64,000 nt of DNA from Allium sativum (Eukaryota > Streptophyta > Magnoliopsida > Asparagales > Amaryllidaceae), in contig CM060925.1 of the NCBI GenBank assembly GCA_030737875.1, positions 480,933,514 through 480,997,513 of the forward strand, in the 5' to 3' direction. The notes below the pieces were generated by a model. The model was not told the origin of the DNA and searched no databases. It was given only the letters and a program-made list of their open reading frames with translations. Both the position numbers and the translations under genes were made by a program. Position 1 is the stretch's first letter; every line of letters starts with the position of its first letter. Positions 22,741-35,300 of the stretch are shown here, one piece after another.

Positions 22741-23409
22741 AAGGTAGAGCGAGGAGCCGTACTCGGGACGGTGCCGGTTTTAACTACCTTGCTGTTATGC
22801 TGCCGAAATTTTGAATAATATTCATGTGTTAGAATTATTTTCATATGTTGAAATTATTTTCATGCGTCGAAACTAAAGTCATGTGTTGAAACTATATCCA
22901 TGTGTGGAAGTGCTCATGTGTTAGGAAGTAATGTGTGAAAATTAAATTCATGTGTTGAATGAATAAAGTGTTTAAACAATAAAAATCACATTTTGATAAT
23001 ATATATGAAGTATGTAAAATATTCGCCTTATAAATAAATAGTTTCAACAATATAAAAATTTCATCTTTCTTATATGAACAAACTATATAAAATATCCATG
23101 TGTGGAAATGCTCATGTGTTGAGAAGTGCGTGTGATGAAAAGGTTCATGTGTTGAATAAATATTTTTGATGATAAAAATACCATTTTGATTATATATGTG
23201 ATTTGCTAAAAATATGCGAGTGTTGAAAGGAATATTTAATCTTTAACATGCATAGGAACTAAATAAAGTAGTCATGTGTTGAAATATATTTTAATTCGCT
23301 AAAAGTATCATTTTTGATATGTGAAGGTTAAAAATAACCACTTGTTCAAATAAATATGCATGAGTTGAAATATTCATTAATTTGCTAATGATATGATTTT
23401 TGCTTGTGT

Positions 23410-23760
23410 ATGCAACATTGGAATGAATGGTGTCTTTAAACCAAATTGAATCAAATATGAAGTTGAATGGAAAATGATAAGTGATAAGAATTGCACATAT
23501 GTACATGCATATTTATTGAATAGGTTATAGCAAAGAGGCTAGAGAAGAGGAATAAAATTGTGTGCCCGACAAATAGGTACATGTATACTGTTTTGCTTGG
23601 GTGATGATTTTATAAGCCGCTTGGCTTCTTCTTTTTGAGATGAGATGCCCGTGTGGCTATTTGGGAATTTTCCCAGCCCCTCCCGTACAATGGAGGTTAT
23701 GGCGAAATTTTCCAAAAACTAAAGGCGTTAGTGAAATATTTGAAGTGAAAACGATATAGA
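23410..23760 (+). repeat. Body-like module inside LTR1
   Basis: Shares GGTTATAGCA, CCGACAAA, AGGTACAT, GCCGCTTGGCT and GGAGGTTATGGCGAA, in order, with the body of A1 (5722-6080) and partly with C (57285-57475). The copies in LTR2 and LTR3 are near 33300-33660 and 43215-43560. Confidence 0.7.
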
Positions 23761-26220
23761 AATCGTTGAACGAACTATATTTATTTATACATATAATATA
23801 AATAAAATTAAAACGAATCGTGGCCGTGCAGTTCGTGTTTTGAAACCATGATTTCAAACGACTAGTGCGGGAAATCCGACCATCGGATTTTCCCGAAACT
23901 GCAACCGTTAGGTTCGCCTTGGAAATATCTTTCCAACGGCACCAACTTTGTAGAGATCCGACGGTTGGATTCTCTGGAATGTTTAATTCAAATCTGAAGA
24001 AAAACAGCGCCATAATCGATTATATTTATATATAAATATAAATATAATTAAATTAAATCGAATAACGACGTTGCCGTTCGTATTTTGAAATCGTAACTTC
24101 AAACGACTAGTGAAGGAAATCTGACCGTCGTTTTTCCCAAAACTGAAACCGTTGGATTCATTTTGAAAGGATCTTTCTAATGAAATAAAATTTGTGAAGA
24201 TCCAACGGTAAGATTTTCAGATATGTGTAAGACAAATTTGGTGAAAACAGCACCAGTGCCTCGGCACGACCTGAAACGTCGTTTAATTAAATATGGTCGT
24301 TTTTAAATAAATAAAAATGACGATATATCGTTATAAAATATTATAAACGATATAGAGTGGAAATAAACCAATTTTGCTGTGTTGGCTTGATATGTGATGG
24401 TTGAATGTATTTAACATGAAAATATACTAAGGAACTGAAATGTGAATGTTGAGTAATTTAACCCTGTGAATAATGGATTTGAAATTCTAAATATACGTGG
24501 ATTATTTGAAAAGGCCGAGTTAATTCTCATTTCAAATAATCGATCGACGGTGAGAAGTCGAAGAGATGAAGACGGTTCAAGATCGACGATCTTCACATTG
24601 GATGGATGGGCGCTACTGATGCTCGTGATTGGAGTAGCTACCTTGAAGGAGCGGAAGTAGTAACCGTCCGGACGTATTGTTGATTGTGCGGATGTGCGAG
24701 GAATTTGGTGCCTCCGGTTTCGTTCAAACCCAGAACGAACTTGTAAATGGACCGTGTGTCTGACATTGGATTTTATTCTGTGCTGATTGATCTCTATTAA
24801 ATATATATCTGTTTGGCGATGGAGAATTCATTATCTTGCTTAACGCCCTTCTCTGAAACGTACGAGTTCAGAGGTTATATATTGATAGAAATCAGTCGCA
24901 TGGAGTGGATTGCCTGTGTGGCACGCCTAAGTGGCATATGATCAAGGCTTCTGTTGCAAAGCAAAGTCTTGTGGTTGATGATCAAAGCATGGTCTGTGTG
25001 ACGTAGCTTTGTGTTTAACGTGGATTAGCGAGCCTCACACCCCGGTATAGTTAAAAAGGGAGAAGGACCGCTGGGAGAGCACGACGTTTCTTTCTAGCTA
25101 TGGTGGTGTCAGTGACCTACCAGCCCTGATGTTTATATCTACTTTTCACTTGTGTGGTTGTTGGAATGCAAGGCGCCTCGATTATAGGTCTGTAAGGATT
25201 GGGAAACGTGTGTTCAGGAATTGACAATCCTCAAAAGTGAGAGAGGACCGGCCCAACCGATTCCAAGGACCGTTGTGTGCGATCCTGAGGCATTTGCTAG
25301 AATGTCTCGAATGGAGAGGAGCTTTCCCCTTGCCTCGACTCATGATGGAATCCAATTTCCAATACGAAATTGCGGATGTGATTGTATTACTAGTATGGCG
25401 ACATGATATATGGCACCCATGCCATCTAGAATTGATATTTATGATTGAATTTGCTTTTGAAAACATATATACACTAGTAATAATATCAAACACTTTTGTT
25501 TTTATACGTATGAAGCATTTTTGGCCATTATAAGGTAAAACTCTATCCTCCGGCTTGCGTTGCATTGTGTGATGGGACCTGAGTCTTATAATGGCTTCAT
25601 TTTTATAAAAAGCATTGCGAAGATTTAATCATTTACTTTATTTCATGCACTAGCTCTCATTGGAGTAAACCCGTTCCGCGAAAGTGGCGTGGTCCTTTGA
25701 TTTGCCTTATTATTGTTGTTTAATAAGTTAAGTAGATTTCTCATACCAGTCCCATGACTGACTCGTAGTTTGTTTTAACTTGCAAACTCGGGTGCCCTCA
25801 TTTTCACATGGGCAGCCTAGTTACAGGTAGCTAACATATTTTGGCTTGGCACCGCAGTAGAGGTGCACTTTTGGGCTAATGGAGAGGCTTGACTACATTG
25901 TGATGATTGTGACTTTTCCGCCATTATTGTATATGTATTATGATTCCGCCACTGGCGATGTAGACGATGTTTAGTTATGTATTCTCTATGTATGATTCCG
26001 CCACAGGCGATGTAGACTGATTATGTACTGTTATACACTAAGTAGTATCCTACACTGTGCTCTCTGATGTGGTGATATATACGATTCCGCTGTCATATTT
26101 GTGTTAATTATTCTATTTCTTGTTTATGCTATTATCTGTACTCTGCTAATGATGATTAATGTGTTATATTCCAATGATTATCCTTAGCACCATGGCACGT
26201 GGTTTTGGGGTCGTCACAGC

Positions 26221-26232
26221 TGGTGTCGGAGC
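26221..26232 (+). promoter_or_regulatory. Body 1 primer binding site, altered
   Basis: TGGTGTCGGAGC begins two bases after LTR1. It differs from the tRNA-Met-type TGGTATCAGAGC at two positions. Confidence 0.75.
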
Positions 26233-26271
26233 TTTGGTTAACCTTAGTTTTGGAATTTAACACATTAAACA

Positions 26272-26349
26272 CTACGTCAGAATTGAATCAGTAGTGTTCT
26301 AAGGCGAGTAGCTCATTAGAGATAGGACTAGTAATGTCCTAGAATGAGC
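26272..26349 (+). ncRNA. Leader hairpin units in body 1
   Basis: The second unit (26311-26349, 39 nt) has an outer stem GCTCATT/AATGAGC and an inner stem AGGAC/GTCCT around TAGTAAT. Relative to A1, the outermost pair changed from A-T to G-C and the innermost inner pair from T-A to C-G, both compensating. A weaker first unit precedes it, with GAAT/GTTC around CAGTAGT. Confidence 0.55.
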
Positions 26350-26477
26350 TAAGCAGAATAGCAAAAACAATTTGATCAGTACATCGTTGTCTTTCCTTAA
26401 GTTCTTCTGCTTTACCATACAATAAAATTATCTTTTCTATAGGCTGACACTTTTCTTGCTTATACATAACTTGAACA

Positions 26478-27300
26478 ATGGCTACCCGAGCAGCCGCTGG
26501 TAGAGGAGGCCGAGCTGGCCGTGGCAGAGGACGAGGAGAAGTCCCAGCTATAGAAGGACCCTTGATACAACCCCCGGCCGCTCAACAATTCGAGCTGGAC
26601 CGCGTGGCAAAAAGGTACAAGAACCTAGGAGGCAAAACCTTCTCTGGAACGGGCACTGTAATTGAGGCTCTTGCATGGATGAAAACATGCGAGAAGATAC
26701 TAGGAGGCTTATGGCTGGGTGATCAAGAAAAAGCTTTCATGGGCGCTTGGCTCCTACAAGAAGAAGCCGAACTATGGTGGGAAGCTCTTACCGCAACAAA
26801 CAGAAATGCTAGTAGGACCTTGGACGAATTCAAAGAGAAGTATGTCCCAGAGCAAGCCCTTGAGCGCATGCACGACGAATTCGCAAACCTCCAGCAGGGG
26901 GATCTCTCTGTGCAAGATTATCTGAACAAGTTTACACAAATATCCCGCTATGCTCCTGAGCTCGTCGCCACCGCGAAGTCCAAGAACAAGAGGTTCATCC
27001 TCGGGCTGAAGCGACAGTACCAAGACAGGGCAATGGCCCACATCAAGCTGGCGTTTATTGAATTAGTGGAAATGGCATGTAACTATGAGGACCTAGATTA
27101 AAGGCACCTGGATCAAGACCGTGCTAAGAGCTAGGCCGGGAATAAGCACAAGCCTGCTACAAACCGGCTAGAATCAAGCAAGACGGCGTCCTCGAATCAA
27201 CAGACTAGAAGACCGACTCTCAAGGTTCAAGCCAGGGCTCTCAGAACCCTTGCTCATGATTTAACTGCCGCAGGACAGATCATTTGGTCAAAGACTGTCC
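26478..27300 (+). pseudogene. gag: gag pseudogene, body 1
   Basis: The frame opens at ATG 26478. It begins with an Arg/Gly-rich segment (AAAGRGGRAGRGRGRG, residues 4-19), followed by a Ty3/gypsy capsid-type domain (about residues 50-200) with the hallmarks WW (EEAELWWEAL), YVPEQALERMHDEF, L.QGD.SV.DYL.KF and FILGLKRQYQ. This protein would form the virus-like particle that holds the RNA. The frame stops at TAA 27099-27101, where body 2 has CAA. A second in-frame TAG at 27132-27134 is shared with body 2. The first zinc knuckle present in body 2 (37140-37178) has been deleted here. The second knuckle (27257-27298) has its first Cys codon changed to TGA. Non-functional. Confidence 0.85.
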
Positions 27301-27614
27301 TTTGCTTAAGAAGGCCGCAGTAGCTCACGTATATGACGGGACGAACCCGCCGGCTGCTTCCGATGGAGCAGGTAAACCCGATGTTTTGGGAGGGATCCTT
27401 ACAATTATAATATTCCTGTTTCTGTATTATTCAACACGGGTGCATCACGTAGTTTTATTGCTAGTAACATAGTTCACAAATTAAAGTTAAAGAAAAAAAG
27501 CTCAAAGACTCGGTTGAAGTTCATAATCCAATAGGGGGTTCGATTATTCTTAGTTTATATTGTAAAGTACCTGCTTCTTTTTCTCGATACCGGTTTCCTT
27601 TTGACCTAGTCGTT
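27300..27614 (+). pseudogene. Protease region, body 1 (frameshifted)
   Basis: Nucleotide match to the protease of body 2. The active-site motif reads as NTGAS instead of DTGAS (GAC to AAC near 27452-27457), so the catalytic Asp is lost. A one-base deletion just upstream (near 27395-27410) also breaks the frame. The protease would cleave Gag-Pol in the particle; this copy cannot. Confidence 0.7.
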
Positions 27615-28740
27615 ATGGACTTTCCCGAATTCGATATCATTCTCGGGCTTGATTGGTTAATGCAGTACGAAGCTGAAGTAAAGTGTGCGGAAAGGATAGT
27701 AAAAATTCGAATGAGGCTTGGATATATTACTGTACCATGCCATGGTTCGAATCAAGATAGAAAGGAATTTTGGTCTACGTTTGAAGTTATCCCCACTTCC
27801 TTAGAAGAGATTCATGTTGTTAGAAACTATGCGGATGTGTTTGAAGAAGTCGAAAACTTACCTCCGCAAAGAGAAATAGAATTCAGAATTGATCTAATTC
27901 GCAATGCCAGACCAGTAGTACATCCAATTCGCAGAATGACTCCAAAGGAAAAGGAAGAATTAGGCGATCAAACACGTCAACTGCTATGGAAGGGTCTAAT
28001 CAGACTTAGCTTTTCTAGTTGGGGTGCAGCTGTAGTATTTGTCCCAAAGTCAGACGGTACTCTTCGATTGTGTGTTGATTACCGAGACCTCAACAAACAG
28101 ATGCTCAAAAACAAATACCCATTACCCTGCATCGATGATCTGCTAGACTAATTAAATGGGGCGAGAGTATTTTCTCAAATGGACATAGCTACGGGTTTTC
28201 ATCAATTGAGAATTGCAGAGGAGTGTGTTCCTTTGACAGCTTTCAGAGGTTCAGACATATTTTATGAATGGTTAGTAATGTCGTTCGACCTATGCAATGC
28301 TCTAACATACTTTGTCGATCTAATGAATAGAGTGTTCAGGGGAGTTCTGAATAAATTTGTCCTCGTATTCATCGATGATATTTTAATCTACTCCAAATCA
28401 AAACCCGAGCATGAAAAACACTTAGAACAAGTATTGGAGATTCTGAAAAAGAACGTCTTCAAAGCCAAATTCTCTAAATGTGTCTTCTGGTAAGATGAAG
28501 TGAAGTTCCTTGGCCATGTCGTTTCAAAGGGAGGGATTTCTGTCGATCCAAGCAAAATACCAGCAATTCAAGATTGAAAATAGCCTACTACACCCACAGA
28601 GGTCAGGAGTTTTATGGGGTTGGCTAGTTATTATCGAAAATTCGTTAAGGATTTCTCGAAGATATCCGGTCCGTTAACGAAGCTTACGAAGAAGCACGAG
28701 AAATTTAAGTGGACTTCTGACTGTGAGGAAGCTTTCTAGG
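27615..28740 (+). pseudogene. pol: Reverse transcriptase pseudogene, body 1
   Basis: Two open pieces cover a Ty3/gypsy RT. 27615-28151 carries the protease-RT link and the RT fingers ([29 protein letters not shown]). 28179-28493 carries the palm ([23 protein letters not shown]) and the catalytic FIDDILIYS at 28368-28394. They are separated by an in-frame TAA where body 2 has CAA. Further stops follow: TAA at about 28491 (CAA in body 2) and others near 28575 and 28738. The FGLCNAP motif is changed to FDLCNAL. The domain order and the Asp pair identify the family clearly. It is inactive. Confidence 0.85.
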
Positions 28741-28742
28741 CA

Positions 28743-29110
28743 TTGAAATTGAAATTGACAACTGCTCCAGTGTTAACCATTATCGATGGCAATCAGGATT
28801 TGATGGTTTGGACAGATGCTTCTATTAGAGGTATTGGTGCAGTGTCAATGCAAAGAGGCCAAGCAGTCGCTTATGCAAGCCGCCAACTGAAACCACATGA
28901 GAAGAATTATGTAACTCATGATCTTGAGTTGCTAGCTATCGTTTTTGCTTTGAAAATATGGAGCATTAGTTATTGGGTGAGTAATTTGAACTGTATACAG
29001 ATCATCAATCATTGAAGTATTTATACACCCAGAAAGATCTGAATTTGAGACAGCAGCGTTGGCTAGAATTTCTTGCAGCGTATGATCTAGATATCCTGTA
29101 TACGCCGGGA
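28743..29110 (+). pseudogene. RNase H pseudogene, body 1
   Basis: The frame 28743-29015 reads as a Ty3-type RNase H, with [12 protein letters not shown] and the acidic [12 protein letters not shown]. It then shifts frame before the next conserved segment, [17 protein letters not shown], which continues in the downstream frame. This domain removes the RNA strand during reverse transcription; the copy is broken. Confidence 0.8.
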
Positions 29111-30320
29111 AAGGCTAACGTTGTAGCGGATGCACTTAGTAGAAAAACCGCAATCATTGCCAATCTTATAATTACGCCAGGATTGATTGATAAAATATAT
29201 GCTCTCCGGAAAAACGATCACTTCATTCAAAGGATCAGAGGGAGAATACAGAAGGGCGAGCCCTCAAGTTTTCAGATAGATAAAGAAGAAGTTCTGAGAT
29301 TGAAAGGGAGAATTTGTGTTCCCAACATCCCAGAGCTCAAAAGAGAGGTGCTCGATGAATGCCATAAATCCAAACTTTGCAAACATCCTAGAGTAAGTAA
29401 AATGTACAACGATATCAAACGCACTTTTTTGGTGGAAGGCGATGAAGAGGGACATTTCTTTATATGTTAGCCGATGCCCTACTTGTCAATTAGTCAAGAG
29501 CAACCAACAAAAGCTAGCTGGATTGTTGCAACCATTGGAAGTTCCAGGTTGGAAATAGGAACAGATTTCCATGGATTTCATAGATGGTTTGCCCGAACCA
29601 AGAAAGGTAATGACTGTATTTGGGTGATCGTAGATCGCTTCACGAAGACTGCCCATTTCATACCTGTCAGATCCAATAGAACCGCTCAAAGTTTAGCACA
29701 GATATATGTCAAAGAAATTGTTAAGCTGCATGGAATTCCCATCAACATAGTCAGTGATAGAGACCCAATATTTGCTAGCAAATTCTGGGAGGCATTCCAT
29801 ACCGAATTGGGAACGAAACTGAATATGAGCACCGCTTATCACTCTCAGACAGATGGCTAAACTGAGCGGGTGAATAGAATTCTAGAAGATTTACTGTGTG
29901 CTTGTATAAATGATTTTGGTGGGTCATGGAAAGATCACTTACATTTGGCAGAATTCTCATATAACAATAGCTATCAAGCAAGTTTGGGGATGTCGCCATT
30001 TGAAGCATTATACGGTAGACCGTGTAGGTCTCCAGCATGTTGGTTAGAACCTGGCAACAGACTTGTGTTAGGACCCGATATGATTAGAGAAGCATCTGAT
30101 AAAGTCGACTTCATCAAGAAGCAATTGAAAACCGCACAAAGCAGACAGAAAAGTTATGCGGATTCTAGAAGAAGAGATTTATCATTTGCCGTGGGAGATT
30201 ATGTATATTTAAGAGTTTCTCCGATGAGGGGAGTAATCCGATTTGGCAAAACTGGGAAGTTGGCACCGAGATTTATTGGTCCCATTCCTATTCTTGAACG
30301 AATTGGAACTCTTGCATAGG
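29012..30320 (+). pseudogene. Integrase pseudogene, body 1
   Basis: Three open pieces. 29012-29470 holds the end of RNase H and the start of the HHCC zinc domain ([20 protein letters not shown]); one extra T in a T-run near 29425 then shifts the frame. 29474-29860 holds the catalytic core from the second half (IWVIVDRFTKTAHFIPV, IVSDRDPIF) and ends at TAA where body 2 has CAA. 29870-30319 carries ERVNRILEDLL, the LYGRPCRSP region and the C-terminal GPY/F-type part (KLAPRFIGPIPI). The first catalytic Asp (MDFIDG) lies out of frame. Inactive. Confidence 0.8.
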
Positions 30321-30605
30321 GTTCAATTACCAGATTGGTTGCCTGGAGTGCATGATGTATTTCACGTATCTCAACTATGAAGACATGTGCATGATCCAGA
30401 TCTTGTTGTAGAAGAAGAAGCGCAACAAGACTTGGAAATAACTCCAGAATTAGCAGTCAGAAGAGAGCCATTAAAGATTGTTGGCAAAGAAACTAGAGAG
30501 CTAAGGAGCAAAAAGATTCATTTAGTTAAATTGCAGTGGAGTAGTGATCCTAGAGACTGTACTTGGGAGATTGAGGAGAGCATTAAGCAAGCTTACCCCA
30601 AATGA
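30320..30605 (+). pseudogene. Chromodomain-like C terminus of pol, body 1
   Basis: After an in-frame TGA at 30378-30380 (shared with body 2), the open part 30387-30605 carries ELRSKKIHLVKLQWSSDP and DCTWEIEESIKQAYPK. This LVK.(L/V)W...TWE.E...YP pattern is the C-terminal chromodomain-like module of Tekay/Del chromoviruses, thought to guide integration into heterochromatin. The stop would remove it from the protein. Confidence 0.72.
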
Positions 30606-30714
30606 AGAGTGGACATCTCTGACTAACTCTGGTGCAAGGTACCTTTACAATACTTTGCATTTACATTTTGTTTCCTACTTTACTGTTGTTCCCTTTTCGG
30701 GGGCGAAAAATTTT

Positions 30715-30726
30715 AAGTGGGGGAGA
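30715..30726 (+). promoter_or_regulatory. Body 1 polypurine tract
   Basis: AAGTGGGGGAGA lies directly before LTR2 and downstream of the pol-end remnant CCCTTTTCGGGGGCGAAAAA. Confidence 0.85.
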
Positions 30727-30727
30727 T

Positions 30728-32293
30728 AGTAACAACCTGGAAAATATGAACCAATTTAAAAAAATTTAAATTTGTTATTTCAAAGGAATATGAACAATTG
30801 AAATAGAATATTTCAATAAAATAGTGATGTAGAAATAGTAGGGCAGTTTGAAAATTTGAATTCAAACTTTAACTGACAATACCGGGTGCAAAATATAACG
30901 GATTTTAGTGAAACCAAAAATATTTAAATCTATTTATGAATACCTTTCTAACAAATCTGAAAAATCAAAGTTTCATAGTGGGAATCAAACATTATGGCCA
31001 AATGAATTTTCAGAATGGTCGCTATATAGTATATATAGCCCTGGAAAAATATACCTCGGAATTCGACGAAACCACTTTTGTTGGATCCGGGATTTCAAAA
31101 TATTGCTAGGTTTCAAATTTCATAATTTTTGAAGCTATTATGTGAGCGTGTCAAAAGAAAATGTGTTTGGTCAATTTCTGTTCAATTGGATCGACCAGAA
31201 AAGGGTCATTTTTCAAACGATCTCAGAATTCGACGAAACTAGTTTTGTTGGGACCGTAGCATCAAAACATAGCTAGATTTATTTTTCTGGAATTTTTCAA
31301 ATCAGTTTGTGGCCCTAGCAAATTGAAATGTACGTTCATATTAAATATAAAATGTTTTATACTTTAATTTGAAAATTAACTAACTGTAACAATCGAATTG
31401 GCCTATGAAACATATCCCATTGTGTTCGGGATGGGGGTATTTAGCTAGGGGCGACAGTCATTGGGTTTGAATTTGGATCTGTGTGGAGAAACACTATTTT
31501 AAAATCTAATAAAACCATCGTCCAATCAAAATTCTCCATTCATTAAAATAAAAAAAAATATCACAGAAACCCCGACCTGCCTCGACATCGACGACGGAAG
31601 TGCTCCCCACTTCCCTGGCGATTTCCAATCGCCACAGCCCGAATCAGCCCTACCCCCAGCTCAACTTTTCGTTCGCCTCTCCCTCCTCCTTAAATCCATA
31701 CCTGCCACTCTCCCTATCGTCTTATATTTCATGCGAACGGCCTCCTCAATGTCTCGACCTTTCCGCCGCCGCCACCATCGCCAGAAGTGATCGAACTGGC
31801 CGTGACCACCAGGCGCGGAAGCCTCTCTCCTTCCTCTTCGATGTAGTATAAGCTGATCGACCTCTCGTGCAACGGATTTCGCGAAAACTGAAAACCTAGT
31901 TTTGAACCATCGTGAAAGGTAACGGCTTTGATTTTCAAATTTGAAAATAACACTTTTAGGTGTTGCAAACTTTGAAAAATCATATCTTTATGGTGTGTTG
32001 ACGAAACTCGATGAAACATGAAACATTGTGACCGCAAGGAGGCTCTCTACCACTTAGAAGAGACCGCGGATTTTTCTGAGCTCGCTAGGATTTTTAGCAC
32101 CTCGACAACCAAGATGAGATTTCTAATTGAAATGTGAATGGAAATGTCATGTATAAATTATATAAGCGAAATATAAATTATGCACGTGTTGTATACCTCA
32201 TGTACATGCGTTGTGTAAGCTATATGAGCGAAGTATGAATTATACATGCATTGTATAAATGATATGTGTGTTGAAATGCAAGTGAAATATAGA

Positions 32294-32324
<31 letters not shown>

Positions 32325-35300
32325 CTCCCCTCATCCACAAACCATGGACGATATTTATTGTTTGTGAATTGGTGTGAAAAATTTGGTGAATAATGCGAAT
32401 GGTTGAATAATTGTTTGTGGTTGAAAAATACCCATTGGTGATTGAAACAAATTGGAAATAATTGTGGAAATGAAAATAAAACATGCCGTATGCGTGCGAA
32501 CTAGATGCATGAAATCCCCATTGTCAAAAACCGCGAGGTTTTACGGTAGAGCGCGGAGCCGTACTTGGGACGGTGCCGGTTTTAACTACCCTGCCGTTAT
32601 GCTGCCGAAATTTTGAATAATATTCATGTGTTAGAATTATTTTCATATGTTGAAATTATTTTCATGCGTCGAAACTAAAGTCATGTGTTGAAACTATATC
32701 CATGTGTGGAAGTGCTCATGTGTTGAGAAGTAATGTGTGAAAATTAAATTCATGTGTTGAATTAATAAAGTGTTTAAACAATAAAAACCACATTTTGATA
32801 ATATATATGAAGTATGTAAAATATTCGCCTTATAAATAAATAGTTTCAACAATATAAAATTTTCGTCTTTCTTATATGAACAAACTATATAAAATATCCA
32901 TGTGTGGAAATGCTCATGTGTTGGGAAGTGCGTGTGGTGAAAAGGTTCATGTGTTGAATAAAAGATTGAACAATAAAAATTACATTTTTATTGAAATTAT
33001 GATGTGTTAAAAACATTCATATGTTGAATAAATATTTTAGATGATAAAAATACCATTTTTATCATATATGTGATTTGCTAAAAATATGCGAGTGTTGAAA
33101 TAAATATTTGTGAAAGGAATATTATTTTTAACATGCATAGGAACTAAATAAAATATTCATGTGTTGAAATATATTTTAGTTCGCCAAAATATCATTTTTG
33201 AAATGTGAAGGTTATAAATAACCACTTGTTCAAATAAATATGCATGAGTTGAAATATTCATTAATTAGCTAATGATATGATTTTTGCTTGTGTATGCATC
33301 ATTGGAATGAATGGTGTCTTTAAATCAAATTGAATCAAATATGAAGTTGAATGAAAAATGATAAGTGATAAGAATTGCACATATGTACATGCATATTTAT
33401 TGTACAGGTTATAGCAAAGAGGCTAAAGAAGAGGAATAAAATTGTATGCCCGACAAATAGGTACATGTTTACTGTTTTGCTTGGGTGGATGATTTTACGA
33501 GCCTATTGGCTAGCCGCTTGGCTTTTTCTTTTTGAGATGAGACGCCCGTGTGGCTATTTGGGAATTTTCCCAGCCCCTCCCGTACAATAGAGGTTATGGC
33601 GAAATTTTCCAAAAATTAAAGGCGTTAGTGAAATATTTAAAGTGAAAACGATATAGAAATTGTCGAATGAACTATATTTATTTATATATATAAATATAAA
33701 TAAAATTAAAACGAATCGTGGCCGTGCAGTTCATGTTTTGAAACAGTGATTTCAAACGACTAGTGCGGGAAATCCGACCATCGGATTTTCCCGAAACCGC
33801 AACCGTTAGGTTCGCCTTGGAAATATCTTTTCAACGGCACCAACTTTGTAAAGATCCGACGGTTGGATTCTCTGGAATGTTTAATTCAAATCTGAAGAAA
33901 AATAGTGCCCGAATCGATTATTTATATAAAAATATAAATATAATTAAATTAAATCGAATAACGACGCTGCCATTCGTATTTTGAAATCGTAACTTCAAAC
34001 GACTAGTGAGGGAAATCCAAATGTCGGTTTTTCCCAAAACTGAAACCGTTGGATTCATTTTGAAAGGATCTATCTAATGAAATAAAATTTGTGAAGATCC
34101 AACGGTTAGATTTTTAGATATGTGTAAGACAAATTTTGTGAAAACAGCGCCAGTGCCTCGGCACGACCTGAAACGTCGTTAAATTAAATATGGCCGTTTT
34201 TAAATAAATAAAAATGGCGATATATCGTTATAAAATATTATAAACGATATAAATTGGAAATAAACCAATTTTGTTGTGTTGGCTTGATATGTGGTGGTTG
34301 AATGTATTTAACATGAAAATATACTAAGGAACTGAAATGTGAATGTTGAGTAATTTAACCCTGTGAATAATGGATTTGAAAATCTAAATATACGTGGATT
34401 ATTTGAAAAGACCGAGTTAATTCTCATTTCAAATAATCGATCGACGGTGAAAAGTCGAAGAGATGAAGACGGTTCAAGATCGATGATCTTCACATTTGAT
34501 GGATGGGCACTACTGATGCTCATGATTGGAGTAGCTACCTTGAAGGAGCTGAAGTAGTAGCCGTCCGGACATATTGTTGATTATGCGGATGTGCGAGGAA
34601 TTTGGTGCCTCCGGTTTCGTTCAAACCCAGAACGAACTTTTAAATGGACTGTGTGTCTGACATTGGATTTTGTTCTGTGCTGATTGATATCTGTTAAATA
34701 TATATCTGTTTGGCGGTGGAGAATTTATTCTCTTGCTTAACGCCCTTCTCTGAGACGTACGAACTCAGAAGTTATATATTGATAAAAATCAGTCGCATGG
34801 AGTGGATTGCTTGTGTGGCACGCCTAAGTGGCATATGATCAAGGCTTCTGTTGCAAAGCAAAGTCTTGTGGTTGATGATCAAAGCATGGTCTGTGTGACG
34901 TAGCTTTGTGTTTAACGTGGATTCGCGAGCCTCACACCCCGGTATGAGTCAAAAACGGGAGAAGGACCGCTGGGAGAGCACGACGTTTCTTTCTAGCTAT
35001 GGTGGTGTCAGTGACCTACCAGCCTTGACATTTATATCTACTTTTCACCTGTGTGGTTGTTGGAATGCGAGGCGCCTCGATTATAGGTCTGTAAGGATCG
35101 GGAAACGTGTGTTCAGGAATTGCCAATCCTCAAAAGTAACAGAGGACCGGCCCAGCCGATTCCAAGGACCGCTGTGTGCGATCCTGAGGCATTTGCTAGA
35201 ATGTCTCGAATGGAGAGGAGCTTGCCCCTTGCCTCGACTCATGATGGAATCCTATTTCCAATACGAAATTGCGTATGTGATTGTATTACTAGTATGGCGA

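Larger units (their letters stand above)
20900..26218 (+). repeat. Complex B LTR1 (5319 bp)
   Basis: Starts TGTAACAACCCGG and ends GGGGTCGTCACA. Contains a head block, paired modules (21220-21500), a GC-rich island (21760-22030), a GNRA-type hairpin (22725-22740), a GTGTTGAAA-rich stretch (22800-23400), a body-like module (23410-23760), head-like blocks (23800-24260) and the conserved hairpin block (25746-25765). It lacks a segment of about 75 bp present in LTR2 (around 32958-33040) and LTR3. Confidence 0.88.

Noticed and set aside
23410..23760. Module shared between B LTR and A1/C bodies as a SINE
   Set aside because: No tRNA-like A and B boxes, no poly(A) or flanking target duplications; it is collinear with surrounding element sequence.
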